Shown here in pieces: positions 1-11,000 of a DNA stretch of 64,000 nucleotides. Origin of the DNA: Candidatus Poribacteria bacterium (GTDB taxonomy: Bacteria; Poribacteria; WGA-4E; WGA-3G); NCBI GenBank assembly GCA_012267415.1, contig JAAXGN010000068.1, positions 1 to 64,000 of the forward strand, written 5' to 3'. Within the stretch, counting starts at the first letter, position 1, and each line of letters starts with the position of its first letter. The notes under the pieces are model-generated. The model was given only the letters and a program-made list of their open reading frames with translations, was not told where the DNA came from and did no database searches. A program made the position numbers and the translations under genes.

Positions 1-85
1 GGGGGTTAGGGGGGTTAAAAAGTCGTTATTTCAATGATATTTTAGTAACTTAACCCCTAAATCCCCCTTATCAAGGGGACTTTAA
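1..85. repeat. Inverted-repeat element with C/G-rich ends
   Basis: The left end, GGGGGTTAGGGGGGTTAA, is roughly complementary to the right part around 51-77 (TTAACCCCTAAATCCCCC), with about 35 AT-rich bases between. The right part continues into TTATCAAGGGGAC. It resembles the small non-coding inverted repeats found elsewhere in the window, but this family appears only once here. The element may extend to the left of the window. Confidence 0.5.
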
Positions 86-184
86 GAGAAACTGTGTAAG
101 TCCTGATGTTATAATGGATGGTTTATTGTTGTTCTGATTCTATTAACCAGTGTATCAAAAAATGTAGAATTTGTCAAAGATAAC

Positions 185-1621
185 TTATTCATCACACAGT
201 CCGTATTCTTTTACTTTCCGCTGAATGGTACGCCGACTAATATCAAGTATTTTAGCCGCTTTAACTTTGTTATTGCCAGTATACGCAAGCGTAGCACGTA
301 ACACTTCACGATTTATATCCTCAAGGGACATACCGACTTCAACATTTAGTCGGGAAGGACTGTTATTCCTTGTATCTGCAGTATGTAATGTTGGCACTGA
401 TGTAATGCCACCATTTATCTCACTTGCAGCATTTAGGATACGTTCAGGAAGGTCTTCCTGCTGCAAGAGTTCTTCTGTAGACATGACGACAAGTCCTTCA
501 ACGCAGTTTTTCAATTCTCTCACATTCCCGGGCCAATTATATTTCATTAATGTTCTAACCGCTTCGGGAGTAAGCGTTCTCAAGACTTTCCTATTTTCTC
601 GGCTGAATTCTTCAAGAAAGTCGTTGACGAGTAAAGGAATGTCTTCAACACGTTCCTGTAGCGTAGGCAAATGAACGGATACAACGTTTAACCTGTCATA
701 CAAGTCGTGTAGAAATTCCCCTTTGCTACAAGCAGCCTCTAAGTCATTATTTGTAGCACAGACAATACGAACGTTCACCTGAATTGTCTTGTCACCACCC
801 ACCCGTTCGAATTCTCGTTCTTCCAGTACACGCAATAATCTCGCCTGATTCGCCAGACTTAACTGAGAAACTTCGTCGAGGAACAACGTTCCCCCATGTG
901 CCAATTCAAATCTTCCTTTTCTTTGGTTGTATGCCCCGCTAAATGCGCCTCGTTCATGTCCAAAGAGTTCTGATTCTGCCAAATTTTCATTAAGGGTTGC
1001 ACAGTTGAACGCAATAAGATTCCCTTGACGCAAACTCCGATGGTGAATAGCGCGGGCAACCAATTCCTTACCTGTACCACGGGCACCATATATCATCACC
1101 GTTGCTTTAGTCGGTGCTATCTGTGTTATCATCTCACGTATTTGAATGAGTTGTGGTGAATTACCCGTTAACCGACAAAGTCCTTCTTTCTCATCAATCT
1201 GTGAACGAAGTTGTTTGTTTTCATAAGTAAGTCGCTGATTCTTGAGGGATTTTTGTAATAATGCTTTCAGGTGAACAGGATTTAAAGGTTTGTAAACAAA
1301 ATAGGTCCCCTCATGTGCCAACATTGCCTTAATACCGATATCGGTTTCTAATACATTCGGTGCAGTAATAAAGATTACACCTACATCGGGGTGAAGCCGT
1401 GTTGCAGCATCTAATAGCGTTAGTCCTTCTATCCTTTCTGCTTTCAATGGAACAATCAACATGTCAATCGTTATATGTTCAATCTGGTGAAATGCTTGGT
1501 ACATATTCTCTGTAACAATGAGATTAAGACCTTCACCTCCCAAAGATTGACAAATTAATTCCCGTTGACGGGTATCCGCCTCACAGATTAAGACGTTTTT
1601 TCGTATGTTCATTCTGTCCAC
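185..1621 (-). CDS. Sigma-54-dependent activator, NtrC family, with degenerate receiver domain
   Basis: Three-domain bacterial enhancer-binding protein of 478 residues. The N-terminal receiver-like fold covers about 8-120, the AAA+ sigma-54 interaction domain about 150-385, and a Fis-type helix-turn-helix about 433-476. The AAA+ domain has Walker A GARGTGKE (179-186), the sigma-54 contact loop GAFSGA (225-230, Ser in place of the usual Thr) and Walker B LFLDE (246-250). The receiver keeps the acidic pair E14/D16, T86 and K111, but the position expected to hold the phosphorylated Asp is Pro58, so phosphorylation control is unlikely. The longest frame starts at a GTG; an ATG three codons later (at 1612) is an alternative, and GGGAAG upstream could serve either. 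No histidine kinase gene lies beside it. It should remodel sigma-54 RNA polymerase at unknown promoters. Confidence 0.93.
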   Translation of the reverse strand: MDRMNIRKNVLICEADTRQRELICQSLGGEGLNLIVTENMYQAFHQIEHITIDMLIVPLKAERIEGLTLLDAATRLHPDVGVIFITAPNVLETDIGIKAMLAHEGTYFVYKPLNPVHLKALLQKSLKNQRLTYENKQLRSQIDEKEGLCRLTGNSPQLIQIREMITQIAPTKATVMIYGARGTGKELVARAIHHRSLRQGNLIAFNCATLNENLAESELFGHERGAFSGAYNQRKGRFELAHGGTLFLDEVSQLSLANQARLLRVLEEREFERVGGDKTIQVNVRIVCATNNDLEAACSKGEFLHDLYDRLNVVSVHLPTLQERVEDIPLLVNDFLEEFSRENRKVLRTLTPEAVRTLMKYNWPGNVRELKNCVEGLVVMSTEELLQQEDLPERILNAASEINGGITSVPTLHTADTRNNSPSRLNVEVGMSLEDINREVLRATLAYTGNNKVKAAKILDISRRTIQRKVKEYGLCDE

Positions 1622-1809
1622 TGCTTCCCATTTAGATATTTAGATTAGTTTTTGTTGACTAAGAAAGAGTATTTCAGTATACTTTGATATAGTGTATTTA
1701 TTTCTGTCGTCAGTTAAAATATTAGTTGGTTTCACATTTTCGCGACAAATTCGCATTTTTTACTTGCAATTTATCCATAAGTTCATATTATATTCTATAC
1801 GATAACACT

Positions 1810-1838
1810 TTGAAAAATAGGTGCTTTGATATTATAAA
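1810..1838 (+). promoter_or_regulatory. Putative sigma-70 promoter of the membrane protein gene
   Basis: TTGAAA (1810-1815), a 17-base spacer and TATAAA (1833-1838) lie about 40 bases before the ATG at 1878 in an AT-rich intergenic region. Spacing is optimal and both hexamers are near consensus, but the base composition makes chance matches likely. Confidence 0.5.
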
Positions 1839-1877
1839 TGTTTTTTCAATAATTCCATAAGGCAATTATAGGGGGTT

Positions 1878-2558
1878 ATGTATATGTCAAATAATTCAAA
1901 AAGTCTGTATAATTTTGGAGGTATTACTGCTGTTATTAGTGGACTCGCAATGATTTTTTTAGGTTATTGGTTCACATTTCAAAGCGATAATCTAAAAGAA
2001 GTTATACTAAATGACGCCACGCTAAATCAAGCCACGCTAAATCTAAATGCAGCCATGCACGGAGTCGGTGTTCTCACAACTATCCTATTAGTTCCTACAA
2101 TTATCGCTACTACCATCTTACTCATTAAAGATGCGAAAAATGGTGCACTATTAGGTATTGGGTTCGCAACAATTTGGATAATATTTGAATTATTAGCACA
2201 TAGTTCACAAACTACCCCATTGAAAGCACTTGGTGATATAATTATTGCTGATGAAACAACTAAGGAATTTGGACAACAGATCAGTTCAGTATGGTTATCC
2301 TCAGTAGAAGCAATGACAAAGATTGGGTTGTTCTGTTTTGCAGTCTCTGCTGTTTTTTACGGTATATCAATGCAAAAATGGGGAAATTCTATTTCTGCTA
2401 ATCTTTTTTATATATCCGCAATCGCCTTTATACTGACCTTCTTTATTGGTACAGAATTCGATTGGTATATCTTCGTTAGAGGTATAACCTTCTTATTCTT
2501 AGGTGGTGTCTTGATCCAGGCACCAAGTGATAGTATTGAGGAACTATGGGAATCCTAG
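1878..2558 (+). CDS. Multi-pass membrane protein, unknown function
   Basis: 226-residue hydrophobic protein with about six predicted membrane segments (approximately residues 13-32, 58-80, 88-106, 143-162, 170-190 and 192-212). No catalytic motif is recognisable. The general layout resembles the DUF4386-like family of small integral membrane proteins, but that is only an impression. AGGGGGTT directly precedes the ATG, and a second in-frame ATG two codons on has better spacing from it. The gene stands alone between divergently and convergently oriented neighbours, so context gives no role. Confidence 0.75.
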   Translation: MYMSNNSKSLYNFGGITAVISGLAMIFLGYWFTFQSDNLKEVILNDATLNQATLNLNAAMHGVGVLTTILLVPTIIATTILLIKDAKNGALLGIGFATIWIIFELLAHSSQTTPLKALGDIIIADETTKEFGQQISSVWLSSVEAMTKIGLFCFAVSAVFYGISMQKWGNSISANLFYISAIAFILTFFIGTEFDWYIFVRGITFLFLGGVLIQAPSDSIEELWES

Positions 2559-2632
2559 GTTAACTGAAGTATCAGATGAAGGTAGGTTGATTACTCCTGT
2601 TGAATGCGTAATACTACAAGTTTTTAACCTGC

Positions 2633-3433
2633 CTATTCCCTTTCAATTTCAGGAGAATCATCATCATTTAGTAGGCGTTCCAATTCTGCCAACAAGTCAG
2701 AATCTTCATCATCTCCATCTACCTCATCAGTGTTGCCATCTTCTGCTCCTAAAGACTGCAAATCTGCTCTGAATTCTATCAAGTTGCTAAGGTATCGTTC
2801 CCGTGTGATGTTTTCAGCGTCTCCGTGTTCTTCCCGTAGGCATTCTCCACAGAATTCTCCAATCTGTTGAATACCCATATCAATGTGTTGTAATGCAGTC
2901 TCGGCATCATCCTCCTGCAAGCTCAATTCAGCTTTCGCTATACTGTTCATCATAATCATATAACCTTTGAATTGATAACTTCGCCAAGCTATTTCTGTTG
3001 GCGCGAATTCACGTGCCAGATTTGTCACAGAAAGATTTGTATCGGTGTCCCGCAGCACATCCTCCCACCGTTTAATACCTGAGAATAGTAAGTAACGTGT
3101 ATATCTATAAAATGACTCTTCAAACATATTTTCCCAATCTTCTTCAGTCAATTCAAAACCGTCCCGTTTTCCGTGCTGTGTTTCATATTCCTCTAACTTC
3201 CCCGTATAATATGCAAAGTATGAGTCCATGCCGTGTGGCCGTGCACCATCTGGTCGTCCCGTTGCATATATACGGGACACTGTGAACGCATTCGGTTGAA
3301 CAACGACTACTTCCCTGCCATCCTCAATCGTTAGAATTCTAATAGGATGATCTGCATCAAGGTTAAGTACCTGAAGAATTCGATCAAGTGCTTGAACCCA
3401 ACGTGTATTTCTCTGAACTGAATCATTTTGCAT
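2633..3433 (-). CDS. Unknown acidic protein, last gene of the pyr/car operon
   Basis: 266 residues, not recognised as a named family. The middle (about 100-230) is predicted mainly helical and carries a CGEC pair; the last 40 residues are very rich in Asp and Glu and look disordered. There is no signal peptide or membrane segment, so it should be cytoplasmic. The ATG lies six bases after the carB stop, and the AAAAGG that would be its ribosome binding site overlaps the last carB codons, so translation is probably coupled to carB. A role connected to carbamoyl phosphate or pyrimidine supply is suggested only by position. Confidence 0.8.
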   Translation of the reverse strand: MQNDSVQRNTRWVQALDRILQVLNLDADHPIRILTIEDGREVVVVQPNAFTVSRIYATGRPDGARPHGMDSYFAYYTGKLEEYETQHGKRDGFELTEEDWENMFEESFYRYTRYLLFSGIKRWEDVLRDTDTNLSVTNLAREFAPTEIAWRSYQFKGYMIMMNSIAKAELSLQEDDAETALQHIDMGIQQIGEFCGECLREEHGDAENITRERYLSNLIEFRADLQSLGAEDGNTDEVDGDDEDSDLLAELERLLNDDDSPEIERE

Positions 3434-3439
3434 GTTATG

Positions 3440-6400
3440 TTACCTTTTTAGTTTAGTATGATAATCTTGCAGTGGTGAAACAGTGATATCACCGCTTTGC
3501 AGTGCATCTATAGCATTGACAGCGGCAGCTGCACCCGGGATCGTTGAGAAGATAGGTATATCGTGCTCTATTGCCATCTGACGAATAAGCAATTCATTTG
3601 TTCGGTGGAGATCACCCGTTGGTGTATTGACAATTAAATCGACTGCGTAGTTTTTTATGTAGTCATGAATCGTGGGTCTTCCCTTACCAATACTATAAAC
3701 CAGTTGGACATCCATGCCGTTCCGTAGAAGCACTTTAGCGGTTCCATGTGTTGCGATAAGTGCAAACCCCATATCAGTAAGTCTTTTTGCAATAAAGATG
3801 ACAGCACGCTTATCTTTATTTCTGACACTAATAAAAGCATTTCCTTCTAAAGGCAATGTATATCCGCAAGCTTTCTGTGCTTTTGCGAATGCATGTGAAA
3901 CATCATCATCGATTCCCATCACTTCTCCGGTAGACTTCATTTCAGGTCCGAGTCGTGAATTTGCACCTGGAAAACGATTAAAGGGAAAAACGGGTGCTTT
4001 GACACTAAAGTATGAGGGTTCAATTTCTCTAATGAAACCGAGTTCAGCAAGCGATTTTCCAGCCATAACGCGTGCAGCTAACTTTGCTAAAGGAACGCCA
4101 ATCGCTTTACTGACAAATGGAATGGTCCGAGATGCACGCGGATTTACCTCAAGAACGAAAATCTCATCATTTCTAATTGCATACTGTACGTTCATCAAAC
4201 CTTTGACGTTGAGTGCCTTAGCAAGCGCATTCGTATACACTTTTAGATGGTCAATCTGTTCGTCAACCAACGTATAGGGTGGAAGAACACAATCACTATC
4301 ACCGGAATGGACACCTGCCTCTTCTATATGTTCCATTACACCCCCAACAACGGTATGGTTTCCATCAGAAATTGCATCTACATCTACCTCAATCGCTTCC
4401 TCCAGATACTTGTCAATGAGAACAGGATGTTCAGGTGATGCTTTAACAGCAGTATCCATGTATTCCTGCAATAACTTTTCGTCGTAGACAATCTGCATTG
4501 CTCTCCCGCCTAGGACAAAAGAGGGACGCACAATCACGGGATAACCGAGTGCAGCAGCAATTGGTGTTGCTTCTTGACTGGAAGTAGCAGTGCCATTCGG
4601 TGGCTGCATCAAACCGATCTCATCCAATACCTCTTTGAATAATTGACGATTCTCAGAACGTGCAATGTCTTCTGGACTTGTTCCGATAATTGGCACACCC
4701 GCTTCTTTAAGTGCCATCGCAAGGTTTAGCGGAGTCTGTCCACCAAACTGAACGATGACTCCTTTCGGATTTTCCTTATCGCAAATATTTAGGACATCTT
4801 CACACGTCAACGGTTCAAAATAGAGCCTGTCGGAGGTATCATAATCTGTACTCACTGTTTCAGGATTGCTATTCACCATTATCGTCTCATAACCATCTTC
4901 TTTGAGTGCCATTGCAGCGTGAACACAGCAGTAGTCAAACTCAATTCCTTGTCCAATTCTATTCGGTCCACCGCCTAAGATCATTATTTTTTCTTTGTCG
5001 GTATGTCTCACCTCATCTTCACTGGAACAGGTTGAATAATAGTAAGGTGTTTCTGCTTCAAATTCCGCTGCACAGGTATCAACTGTTTTGAAGGTCGCTA
5101 CAATGCCACATGATTTTCGAATTTCTCGAATTTCAGGTTCTGTCCTATCAAAGATTTCAGAAAGTTGTCTATCTGAAAACCCGAACTGTTTTGCCTGTCG
5201 TAGAACTGCAATGGATTTTTGATCATGTTTATCGTTCTCTGACGTAAACCGCGATGCATAAGTTTCAAGATGCGCTTCAAAATCAACAATTTCTTGTATA
5301 TTATACAAGAAAAATGGATCAATGTGTGTATAAGAATATATCTCATCAAGACTCATGCCACGTTTAAGTGCCGATTTTATGTAAAATATTCTTTCAACGT
5401 TAGGGATAGTCAATTTACTGGACAATTCTGAAAGTGGCAATTCCTCTATCGGATGATTGTCTAACCCATACCAGCCTGTTTCCAATGAGCGTAAACCTTT
5501 CTGAAGTGCTTCTTTAAAAGTTCCACCAATGGACATCGCTTCCCCAACAGACTTCATCTGTGTTGTCAACGTCTCATCTGTTCCTTGAAATTTCTCGAAA
5601 GCCCAACGCGGGATTTTGACAACAACGTAATCAATCGTCGGTTCAAAGCATGCTGGGGTTTCGGCAGTAATATCGTTGGGGATTTCATCAAGGTTATACC
5701 CCACTGCCAACTTCGCAGCAATCTTGGCTATCGGAAAACCTGTGGCTTTTGATGCAAGAGCGGAACTACGAGAAACACGAGGATTCATTTCAATAACAAC
5801 CTGTTTACCCGTTTTAGGATCAACTGCAAACTGTATATTAGAGCCACCTGTATCAACACCAATTTCTCTGATAATCTTAATCGCTGCATTACGCATCGTT
5901 TGATATTCTTTATCCGTAAGTGTTTGGATGGGTGCTACTGTAATGCTATCACCTGTATGGACCCCCATCGGATCAACGTTTTCAATGGAACAGATAATGA
6001 CGACATTGTCTGCCCCATCACGCATTACCTCTAACTCAAACTCCTTCCAACCGATGATAGATTCTTCTATCAGTAATTCACTGATGGGACTCAACGATAA
6101 ACCCGTAGAAACCATCTTCTCGTATTCTTCTATGTTGTAAGCGATCCCGCCACCAGTCCCACCGAGTGTAAAAGCTGGACGAATAATAGCAGGAAACCCG
6201 ATGTCATCAATAAGGTCAATTGCTTCACGAGAGGTATGCGCGATACCACTCTTGGGAACTGACAGACCGATTTTTTGCATCGCTTGCTTGAATAAGGCTC
6301 TGTCTTCAGCTTTCTTAATTGCGGGGAGTTTTGCTCCGATTAATTCAACGTCATATTTATCCAATACACCTGATTCAGCAAGTTCGACTGATACATTCAG

Positions 6401-6685
6401 TGCCGTCTGTCCCCCTAATGTAGGTAGCAAGGCATGTGGACGTTCCTTCTCTATCACAAGCTCAACTGTATCTGCTGTTATCGGTTCCACATAAGTACGG
6501 TCAGCGAAATCCGGGTCGGTCATAATCGTCGCAGGATTGCTATTGACCAACACAATCTCATAACCCTCTTCTTTGAGAGCTTTACAAGCTTGTGTACCGG
6601 AATAGTCGAATTCACACGCTTGTCCGATGATAATGGCACCTGATCCTATGATTAGTATTTTTTTTATGTTTGTTCTTTTAGGCAT
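3440..6685 (-). CDS. carB: Carbamoyl-phosphate synthase large subunit
   Basis: 1081 residues, the usual full length. It makes carbamoyl phosphate from bicarbonate, ammonia delivered by CarA and two ATP, for pyrimidine and arginine synthesis in the cytoplasm. The two homologous halves are visible: the N-terminal half opens with [18 protein letters not shown], the second with [15 protein letters not shown] near residue 565, each followed by an ATP-grasp domain with the EMNPR or EVNPR metal-site motif. The last about 130 residues form the MGS-like allosteric domain. It follows carA by 78 bases on the same strand, and the next gene overlaps its ribosome binding site. No frameshift or missing key motif was seen. 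Confidence 0.98.
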   Translation of the reverse strand: MPKRTNIKKILIIGSGAIIIGQACEFDYSGTQACKALKEEGYEIVLVNSNPATIMTDPDFADRTYVEPITADTVELVIEKERPHALLPTLGGQTALNVSVELAESGVLDKYDVELIGAKLPAIKKAEDRALFKQAMQKIGLSVPKSGIAHTSREAIDLIDDIGFPAIIRPAFTLGGTGGGIAYNIEEYEKMVSTGLSLSPISELLIEESIIGWKEFELEVMRDGADNVVIICSIENVDPMGVHTGDSITVAPIQTLTDKEYQTMRNAAIKIIREIGVDTGGSNIQFAVDPKTGKQVVIEMNPRVSRSSALASKATGFPIAKIAAKLAVGYNLDEIPNDITAETPACFEPTIDYVVVKIPRWAFEKFQGTDETLTTQMKSVGEAMSIGGTFKEALQKGLRSLETGWYGLDNHPIEELPLSELSSKLTIPNVERIFYIKSALKRGMSLDEIYSYTHIDPFFLYNIQEIVDFEAHLETYASRFTSENDKHDQKSIAVLRQAKQFGFSDRQLSEIFDRTEPEIREIRKSCGIVATFKTVDTCAAEFEAETPYYYSTCSSEDEVRHTDKEKIMILGGGPNRIGQGIEFDYCCVHAAMALKEDGYETIMVNSNPETVSTDYDTSDRLYFEPLTCEDVLNICDKENPKGVIVQFGGQTPLNLAMALKEAGVPIIGTSPEDIARSENRQLFKEVLDEIGLMQPPNGTATSSQEATPIAAALGYPVIVRPSFVLGGRAMQIVYDEKLLQEYMDTAVKASPEHPVLIDKYLEEAIEVDVDAISDGNHTVVGGVMEHIEEAGVHSGDSDCVLPPYTLVDEQIDHLKVYTNALAKALNVKGLMNVQYAIRNDEIFVLEVNPRASRTIPFVSKAIGVPLAKLAARVMAGKSLAELGFIREIEPSYFSVKAPVFPFNRFPGANSRLGPEMKSTGEVMGIDDDVSHAFAKAQKACGYTLPLEGNAFISVRNKDKRAVIFIAKRLTDMGFALIATHGTAKVLLRNGMDVQLVYSIGKGRPTIHDYIKNYAVDLIVNTPTGDLHRTNELLIRQMAIEHDIPIFSTIPGAAAAVNAIDALQSGDITVSPLQDYHTKLKR

Positions 6686-6763
6686 TGTATTCTTCTGTTG
6701 GGTTATGTATTATTCTATTGGATTTTCTGCAATTTCTCGGTTGGTTTGCATCTTAATGCTAAC

Positions 6764-7891
6764 CTACATCATATCCATAAACCGAGAAAATAGATAACTG
6801 GCATCATGGGGTCCTGGTGAAGCTTCAGGATGATATTGGACAGAAAAAGCAGGATACTCCAAATGTCGCATGCCTTCAAGCGTATTATCATTCAAATTGA
6901 TATGTGTAATCTCTACACTATTCGGTAGTGAATCTATATCAACACAGAATCCATGGTTTTGTGCAGTAATCTCTACCTGATCATTTTCAAAATGTTTCAC
7001 GGGTTGATTAGCACCCCGGTGTCCAAACTTCAGCTTATAAGTCTTTCCTCCCAGTGCAAGCCCTAAGAGTTGATGTCCTAAACAGATGCCAAATATTGGT
7101 TTTTTACCCAGTAATTCCTGTATCGTTGTGATTGCATAATCAAGTGGTGCAGGATCCCCTGGTCCGTTTGACAAGAACACACCATCTGGTTCAGCAGCGA
7201 GTATTTCTTCAGCAGGTGTAGATGCTGGCACAACTTGTACCTCACACCCATGCGCTGTCAGTTGCCGTAATATGTTGAACTTTATGCCGAAATCCATCGC
7301 TATGACGCGGTACCTTGGCTCTTTTATGTTCACCTGACCATCTGTTTGTAGTGTACCAATATTGGACGGATGTTGATTCCAAGCATAAGGATTCGGACAG
7401 GTCACCCGTTTTACCAGATCCCAACCGACTAAACTGTGCCATGCTTGTGCTTTTTCAACAAGACTTTCCGCATCAAAATTCTCTTCAGTATTCTCAGTTG
7501 CCAGGCATCCATTCATGACACCATGAACACGAAGACGACGCGTTAATGCGCGTGTGTCTATGTCCTGAATACCGATGATCCCATTCTCTGCCAAGTATGT
7601 ATCCAGGCTCCACTTTGAACGCCAATTGCTATGGAATGCGCTATATTCACGGACCACGAATCCTTCCACCTGTGGACCGATAGACTCTATATCCGCTTCA
7701 TTGCAACCGTAGTTGCCGATTAAAGGATAGGTCATTGTAACGATTTGTCCCTTGTAGGATGGATCTGTAATGACCTCCTGATACCCTGTCATACTTGTAT
7801 TGAAGACGACCTCTCCAACCGTTTCACCAGTCGCTCCAAACTGTTCTCCTTCGAAAACCGTCCCATCGGCTAATGCAAGAATTGCTTTCAT
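6764..7891 (-). CDS. carA: Carbamoyl-phosphate synthase small subunit
   Basis: 375 residues, normal for the family. It is the glutaminase subunit that hydrolyses glutamine and channels ammonia to CarB. The N-terminal CPSase small-chain domain covers about 1-135 and a class I glutamine amidotransferase domain about 193-370. The catalytic triad is visible: Cys270 in GICLGHQ, His354 and Glu356 in [14 protein letters not shown] lies five bases before the ATG. It sits between pyrC (29 bases upstream) and carB in one transcription unit. Confidence 0.98.
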   Translation of the reverse strand: MKAILALADGTVFEGEQFGATGETVGEVVFNTSMTGYQEVITDPSYKGQIVTMTYPLIGNYGCNEADIESIGPQVEGFVVREYSAFHSNWRSKWSLDTYLAENGIIGIQDIDTRALTRRLRVHGVMNGCLATENTEENFDAESLVEKAQAWHSLVGWDLVKRVTCPNPYAWNQHPSNIGTLQTDGQVNIKEPRYRVIAMDFGIKFNILRQLTAHGCEVQVVPASTPAEEILAAEPDGVFLSNGPGDPAPLDYAITTIQELLGKKPIFGICLGHQLLGLALGGKTYKLKFGHRGANQPVKHFENDQVEITAQNHGFCVDIDSLPNSVEITHINLNDNTLEGMRHLEYPAFSVQYHPEASPGPHDASYLFSRFMDMM

Positions 7892-7920
7892 AGTACCCTC
7901 ACTATATCCTAAGACATCTA

Positions 7921-9222
7921 TTACATCTCAATTCCTTCACGAATCGTTTTCACAGGAAATCCCTTAAGTTGCCAATCGTTAAAAGGAGAATTTCTACTCT
8001 TTGAACGAGACGTATCAATATCAACTTTTGCTGTCTTCTGTGTATTGATAATTGTAACATCAGCAACTGCGCCGACTGAAAGCGTTCCGCGATTGATTCC
8101 AACAATATCGGCGGGAATGTGAGTTAACTTGGCTATCGCATCCTTCAACGATAGTATTCCTGTATCCACCAAGTATGTGATGACAAGTGGTACACATGTC
8201 TCAAGACCGATAATACCGTTCGGTGCATCTATCATCCCGAGTGCTTTTTCATCAGGTGTATGCGGTGCATGATCCGTTGCGATTGCATCTATCGTGCCAT
8301 CCCGTAAACCTTCAAGAACGGCATTGACATCACGTTTTGTCCGTAGCGGTGGGTGCATCTTTGCGTTTGTTCCCTGCTTTTCTACCTCTTCGTCAGTAAG
8401 AACCCAATGGTGTGGACATGCTTCCGCGGTTACTTTCACACCGCGCTGTTTACCCCATCTGACGAGTTCAACTGCCCCCTCCGTGCTGACATGTAGGATA
8501 TGTATATGTCCACCCGTCATTTCTGCGAGTAGAATATCGCGTGCGACGATGATGTCCTCTGCGGCATTCGGACTACCGATAAGTTTCAACTTTCGCGATG
8601 TTTCACCGAGATTCATCACGGCATCAGCATTTAGGTTATGTTCCTCACAATGCACCATCACGGGAAAGTCGAGTTCTGCACTGAGCGTAAGTGCGTCTCG
8701 CATGAGTGATGAATCCATCACTGTAACGCCATCATCACTGATCCCTACCGCTCCAGCATTCAGCATACCTCGGATATCCGTCAGTTCCTCACCAGCAAGT
8801 GCTTTGGTGATGCTACCTACCGGATATACGTTTGCTTTTGTTGACCATTTACCATATTCACTGGCTTTCCCAAGTTTTCGGTTTGCGATCTCGTAGATAT
8901 TTCTGATTTTTTCGGGAGTATCAATGACAGGTGAAGTATTTGCCATGCAGACAACAGTTGTAAAACCGCCTGCAGCTGCAGCTGCAGTTCCTGTCGCGAT
9001 AGTCTCCTTATGTTCATATCCAGGTTCACGAAGATGCACGTGAATATCAATTAGACCGGGTGTCACAGTCAAATCATCTGCGTCTATAACCTTGCTTGCT
9101 TCTTGTGTTATATTGCTGCCAACTTGTGCTATCTTACCATTGACGATCAATATGTCGCCTATTTCATCGACGTTATTCGCTGGATCTACAACATGTCCAT
9201 TTCTGATGAGCAACCTATTCAT
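7921..9222 (-). CDS. pyrC: Dihydroorotase
   Basis: 433 residues, type I (long) dihydroorotase of the amidohydrolase superfamily; it interconverts N-carbamoyl-aspartate and dihydroorotate. The metal-binding HVHLREPG motif has His61 and His63 with the substrate-binding Arg and Glu following. The downstream His motifs HCEEH and HILHVST and the catalytic Asp in ATDHAPHT are also present. The gene is separated from pyrR by 25 bases. In many pyrR operons pyrB lies between pyrR and pyrC, but here that gene is absent. The protein runs to a usual C-terminus with no truncation. Confidence 0.97.
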   Translation of the reverse strand: MNRLLIRNGHVVDPANNVDEIGDILIVNGKIAQVGSNITQEASKVIDADDLTVTPGLIDIHVHLREPGYEHKETIATGTAAAAAGGFTTVVCMANTSPVIDTPEKIRNIYEIANRKLGKASEYGKWSTKANVYPVGSITKALAGEELTDIRGMLNAGAVGISDDGVTVMDSSLMRDALTLSAELDFPVMVHCEEHNLNADAVMNLGETSRKLKLIGSPNAAEDIIVARDILLAEMTGGHIHILHVSTEGAVELVRWGKQRGVKVTAEACPHHWVLTDEEVEKQGTNAKMHPPLRTKRDVNAVLEGLRDGTIDAIATDHAPHTPDEKALGMIDAPNGIIGLETCVPLVITYLVDTGILSLKDAIAKLTHIPADIVGINRGTLSVGAVADVTIINTQKTAKVDIDTSRSKSRNSPFNDWQLKGFPVKTIREGIEM

Positions 9223-9247
9223 CTTCTTTTATAATTCCTTCGGTTCT

Positions 9248-9823
<576 letters not shown>

Positions 9824-9856
9824 TCAGATAACTATTAGAACACTAAGTAATAGCAT

Positions 9857-9885
9857 AAAAAAACCCTCTCACTTCGGTGAGAAGG
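9857..9885 (-). terminator. pyrR leader: Intrinsic terminator of the pyr attenuator
   Basis: On the minus strand a nine-pair stem, CCTTCTCAC and GTGAGAGGG with a CGAA loop, is followed directly by seven T. It lies 55 bases before the pyrR start and about 220 bases after the PyrR-type hairpin. That is where the regulated terminator of a pyr operon is expected. It could also stop read-through from the LamG gene upstream. Confidence 0.9.
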
Positions 9886-10103
9886 AATACACTATATTTC
9901 ACTTTACTACACAGGCAGATCAAACAGAACAGAATTAATACTACCTCATCCAGTATTAAAGGACTATCCCAATCAACAGATAAAGTATTCTGTTGAGAGT
10001 ATGTATCAACTGAACATACGCTTAGCAATTCGCAGTTGAGATATCTTTCTCCCGTTCTGATAAAGACCATCCTCCCCCCTTTTGTATTAAGAAGAGAAGC
10101 AAA

Positions 10104-10119
10104 CCACCTCTCCGGATGG
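10104..10119 (-). promoter_or_regulatory. PyrR-binding loop (anti-antiterminator)
   Basis: The minus strand reads CCATC-CGGAGA-GGTGG: a five-pair stem, including one U-G pair, around the hexaloop CGGAGA. It matches the PyrR recognition consensus ARUCCNGNGAGGYU at 12 of 14 positions and has the same stem/loop geometry as the Bacillus binding loops. It starts about 35 bases after the predicted transcription start. Confidence 0.85.
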
Positions 10120-10159
10120 GATCAACAAGGTTCCTGAACATCAATAATTCCTGTAGATA

Positions 10160-10188
10160 ATTATACTAAAATCTCTGGAAATTTGCAA
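10160..10188 (-). promoter_or_regulatory. Sigma-70 promoter of the pyr operon
   Basis: The minus strand has TTGCAA (10188-10183), exactly 17 bases, then TATAAT (10165-10160). The predicted start near 10153 gives a leader with the PyrR hairpin close to its 5' end. The -35 box abuts the stop codon of the LamG gene. Confidence 0.85.
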
Positions 10189-10189
10189 A

Positions 10190-10984
10190 TTAATGTGCAG
10201 CCTTTATTTGTCCCCATCTTGTTGCAAGCTTGCCTTGTGGTTGGACAGGTAACCCTTCAGCGGCATAGAGTTGTCTTACTTCATTTTCTGAAATAGCTCT
10301 GTCATATATGACAACTTCATCAATGACACCGATGAATCCGCCATCTGTAGCACTCCCAATTTCAGTTTCCGTTCCTTGTGTTGACATGGGACCGTTGTAG
10401 TCGCCCTCCATGTTTAGCTTACCATCAACATATAGATACTTTTTATTTCCATCAACAATACCGATGATATGGTGCCATTCTCCTTTTGGTAAAGCGGGTG
10501 CACCGAATCCGCCATCACCTTGCCAACTTGGTTGTGTGATAAATTCTAATTCTGCCCCAGCATTCCTACCATCAAACCTTAATGCCCATCCATTCACATC
10601 GCGTTGAGCAACGATTGTTCCACAACATGTTCCAGCTACGGCACCATCAACGGGTTTATCTGATGCGCCTTTAATCCATGCGGCAACAGTGATCGCCTCT
10701 GCTCCGTTGAAATCTAACGTGTCTGTACCAGGTATATGGACAAAATTATTGCTGTCGAATTCAAGGCCGTTTCCGACCTTACCCGCGACAACTTTTGGAT
10801 TACCATCCAACTCACCGTCATTTTTGCCCAATTGGTCTTTTACATTCTTACCGCTAATTGTCCCAGCATCAAAAGACCAATACCCAACAACGCCATTTGT
10901 TGGAAATTGTGCATTCACGATAGGTGCACTGATAAAGATGACACAAATACCGATTGTTAGCAAGAACATTATTCTTTGATACAT
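10190..10984 (-). CDS. Secreted LamG-domain protein with terminal TWG-type motif
   Basis: 264 residues from the ATG at 10984, which has AAGGAG upstream. The frame stays open to 11038, but that extension lies inside a mobile repeat and precedes the signal peptide. Residues 1-24 form a signal peptide ending VNA. About 33-230 is a LamG/concanavalin A-like fold with VGYWSFDAG, the AAWIKG strand, and a YVDGKLNMEG hairpin followed by GVIDEVVIYDRAIS. The last residues, GKLATRWGQIKAAH, carry a motif shared with four other exported proteins in this window. It is probably a surface or extracellular carbohydrate-binding protein; the ligand is unknown. Confidence 0.88.
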   Translation of the reverse strand: MYQRIMFLLTIGICVIFISAPIVNAQFPTNGVVGYWSFDAGTISGKNVKDQLGKNDGELDGNPKVVAGKVGNGLEFDSNNFVHIPGTDTLDFNGAEAITVAAWIKGASDKPVDGAVAGTCCGTIVAQRDVNGWALRFDGRNAGAELEFITQPSWQGDGGFGAPALPKGEWHHIIGIVDGNKKYLYVDGKLNMEGDYNGPMSTQGTETEIGSATDGGFIGVIDEVVIYDRAISENEVRQLYAAEGLPVQPQGKLATRWGQIKAAH

Positions 10985-11000
10985 TGATTTTCTCCTTATT

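Larger units (their letters stand above)
9857..10153 (-). promoter_or_regulatory. PyrR-dependent leader (attenuator) of the pyr operon
   Basis: About 300 bases of untranslated leader run from the predicted transcription start near 10153 to the terminator at 9857-9885. The leader has a PyrR-binding hairpin at its 5' end and the terminator at its 3' end. By the known PyrR mechanism, UMP-bound PyrR would hold the hairpin and allow the terminator to form, while free RNA would form an antiterminator. I could not define the antiterminator pairing by eye. The leader is longer than those known from Bacillus. Confidence 0.8.

Noticed and set aside
225-674. ORFs opposite the sigma-54 activator, and similar long antisense frames over carB, pyrC, hisC, ispG and the WD40 genes
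   Set aside because: They lie fully inside well-supported genes on the other strand, with unlikely composition and no ribosome binding sites.
9843-10070. 75-codon ORF in the pyr leader, with a strong GGAGG right before the ATG
   Set aside because: The GGAGG touches the ATG, too close for use, and the frame runs through the attenuator terminator. The RNA structures explain the region better.
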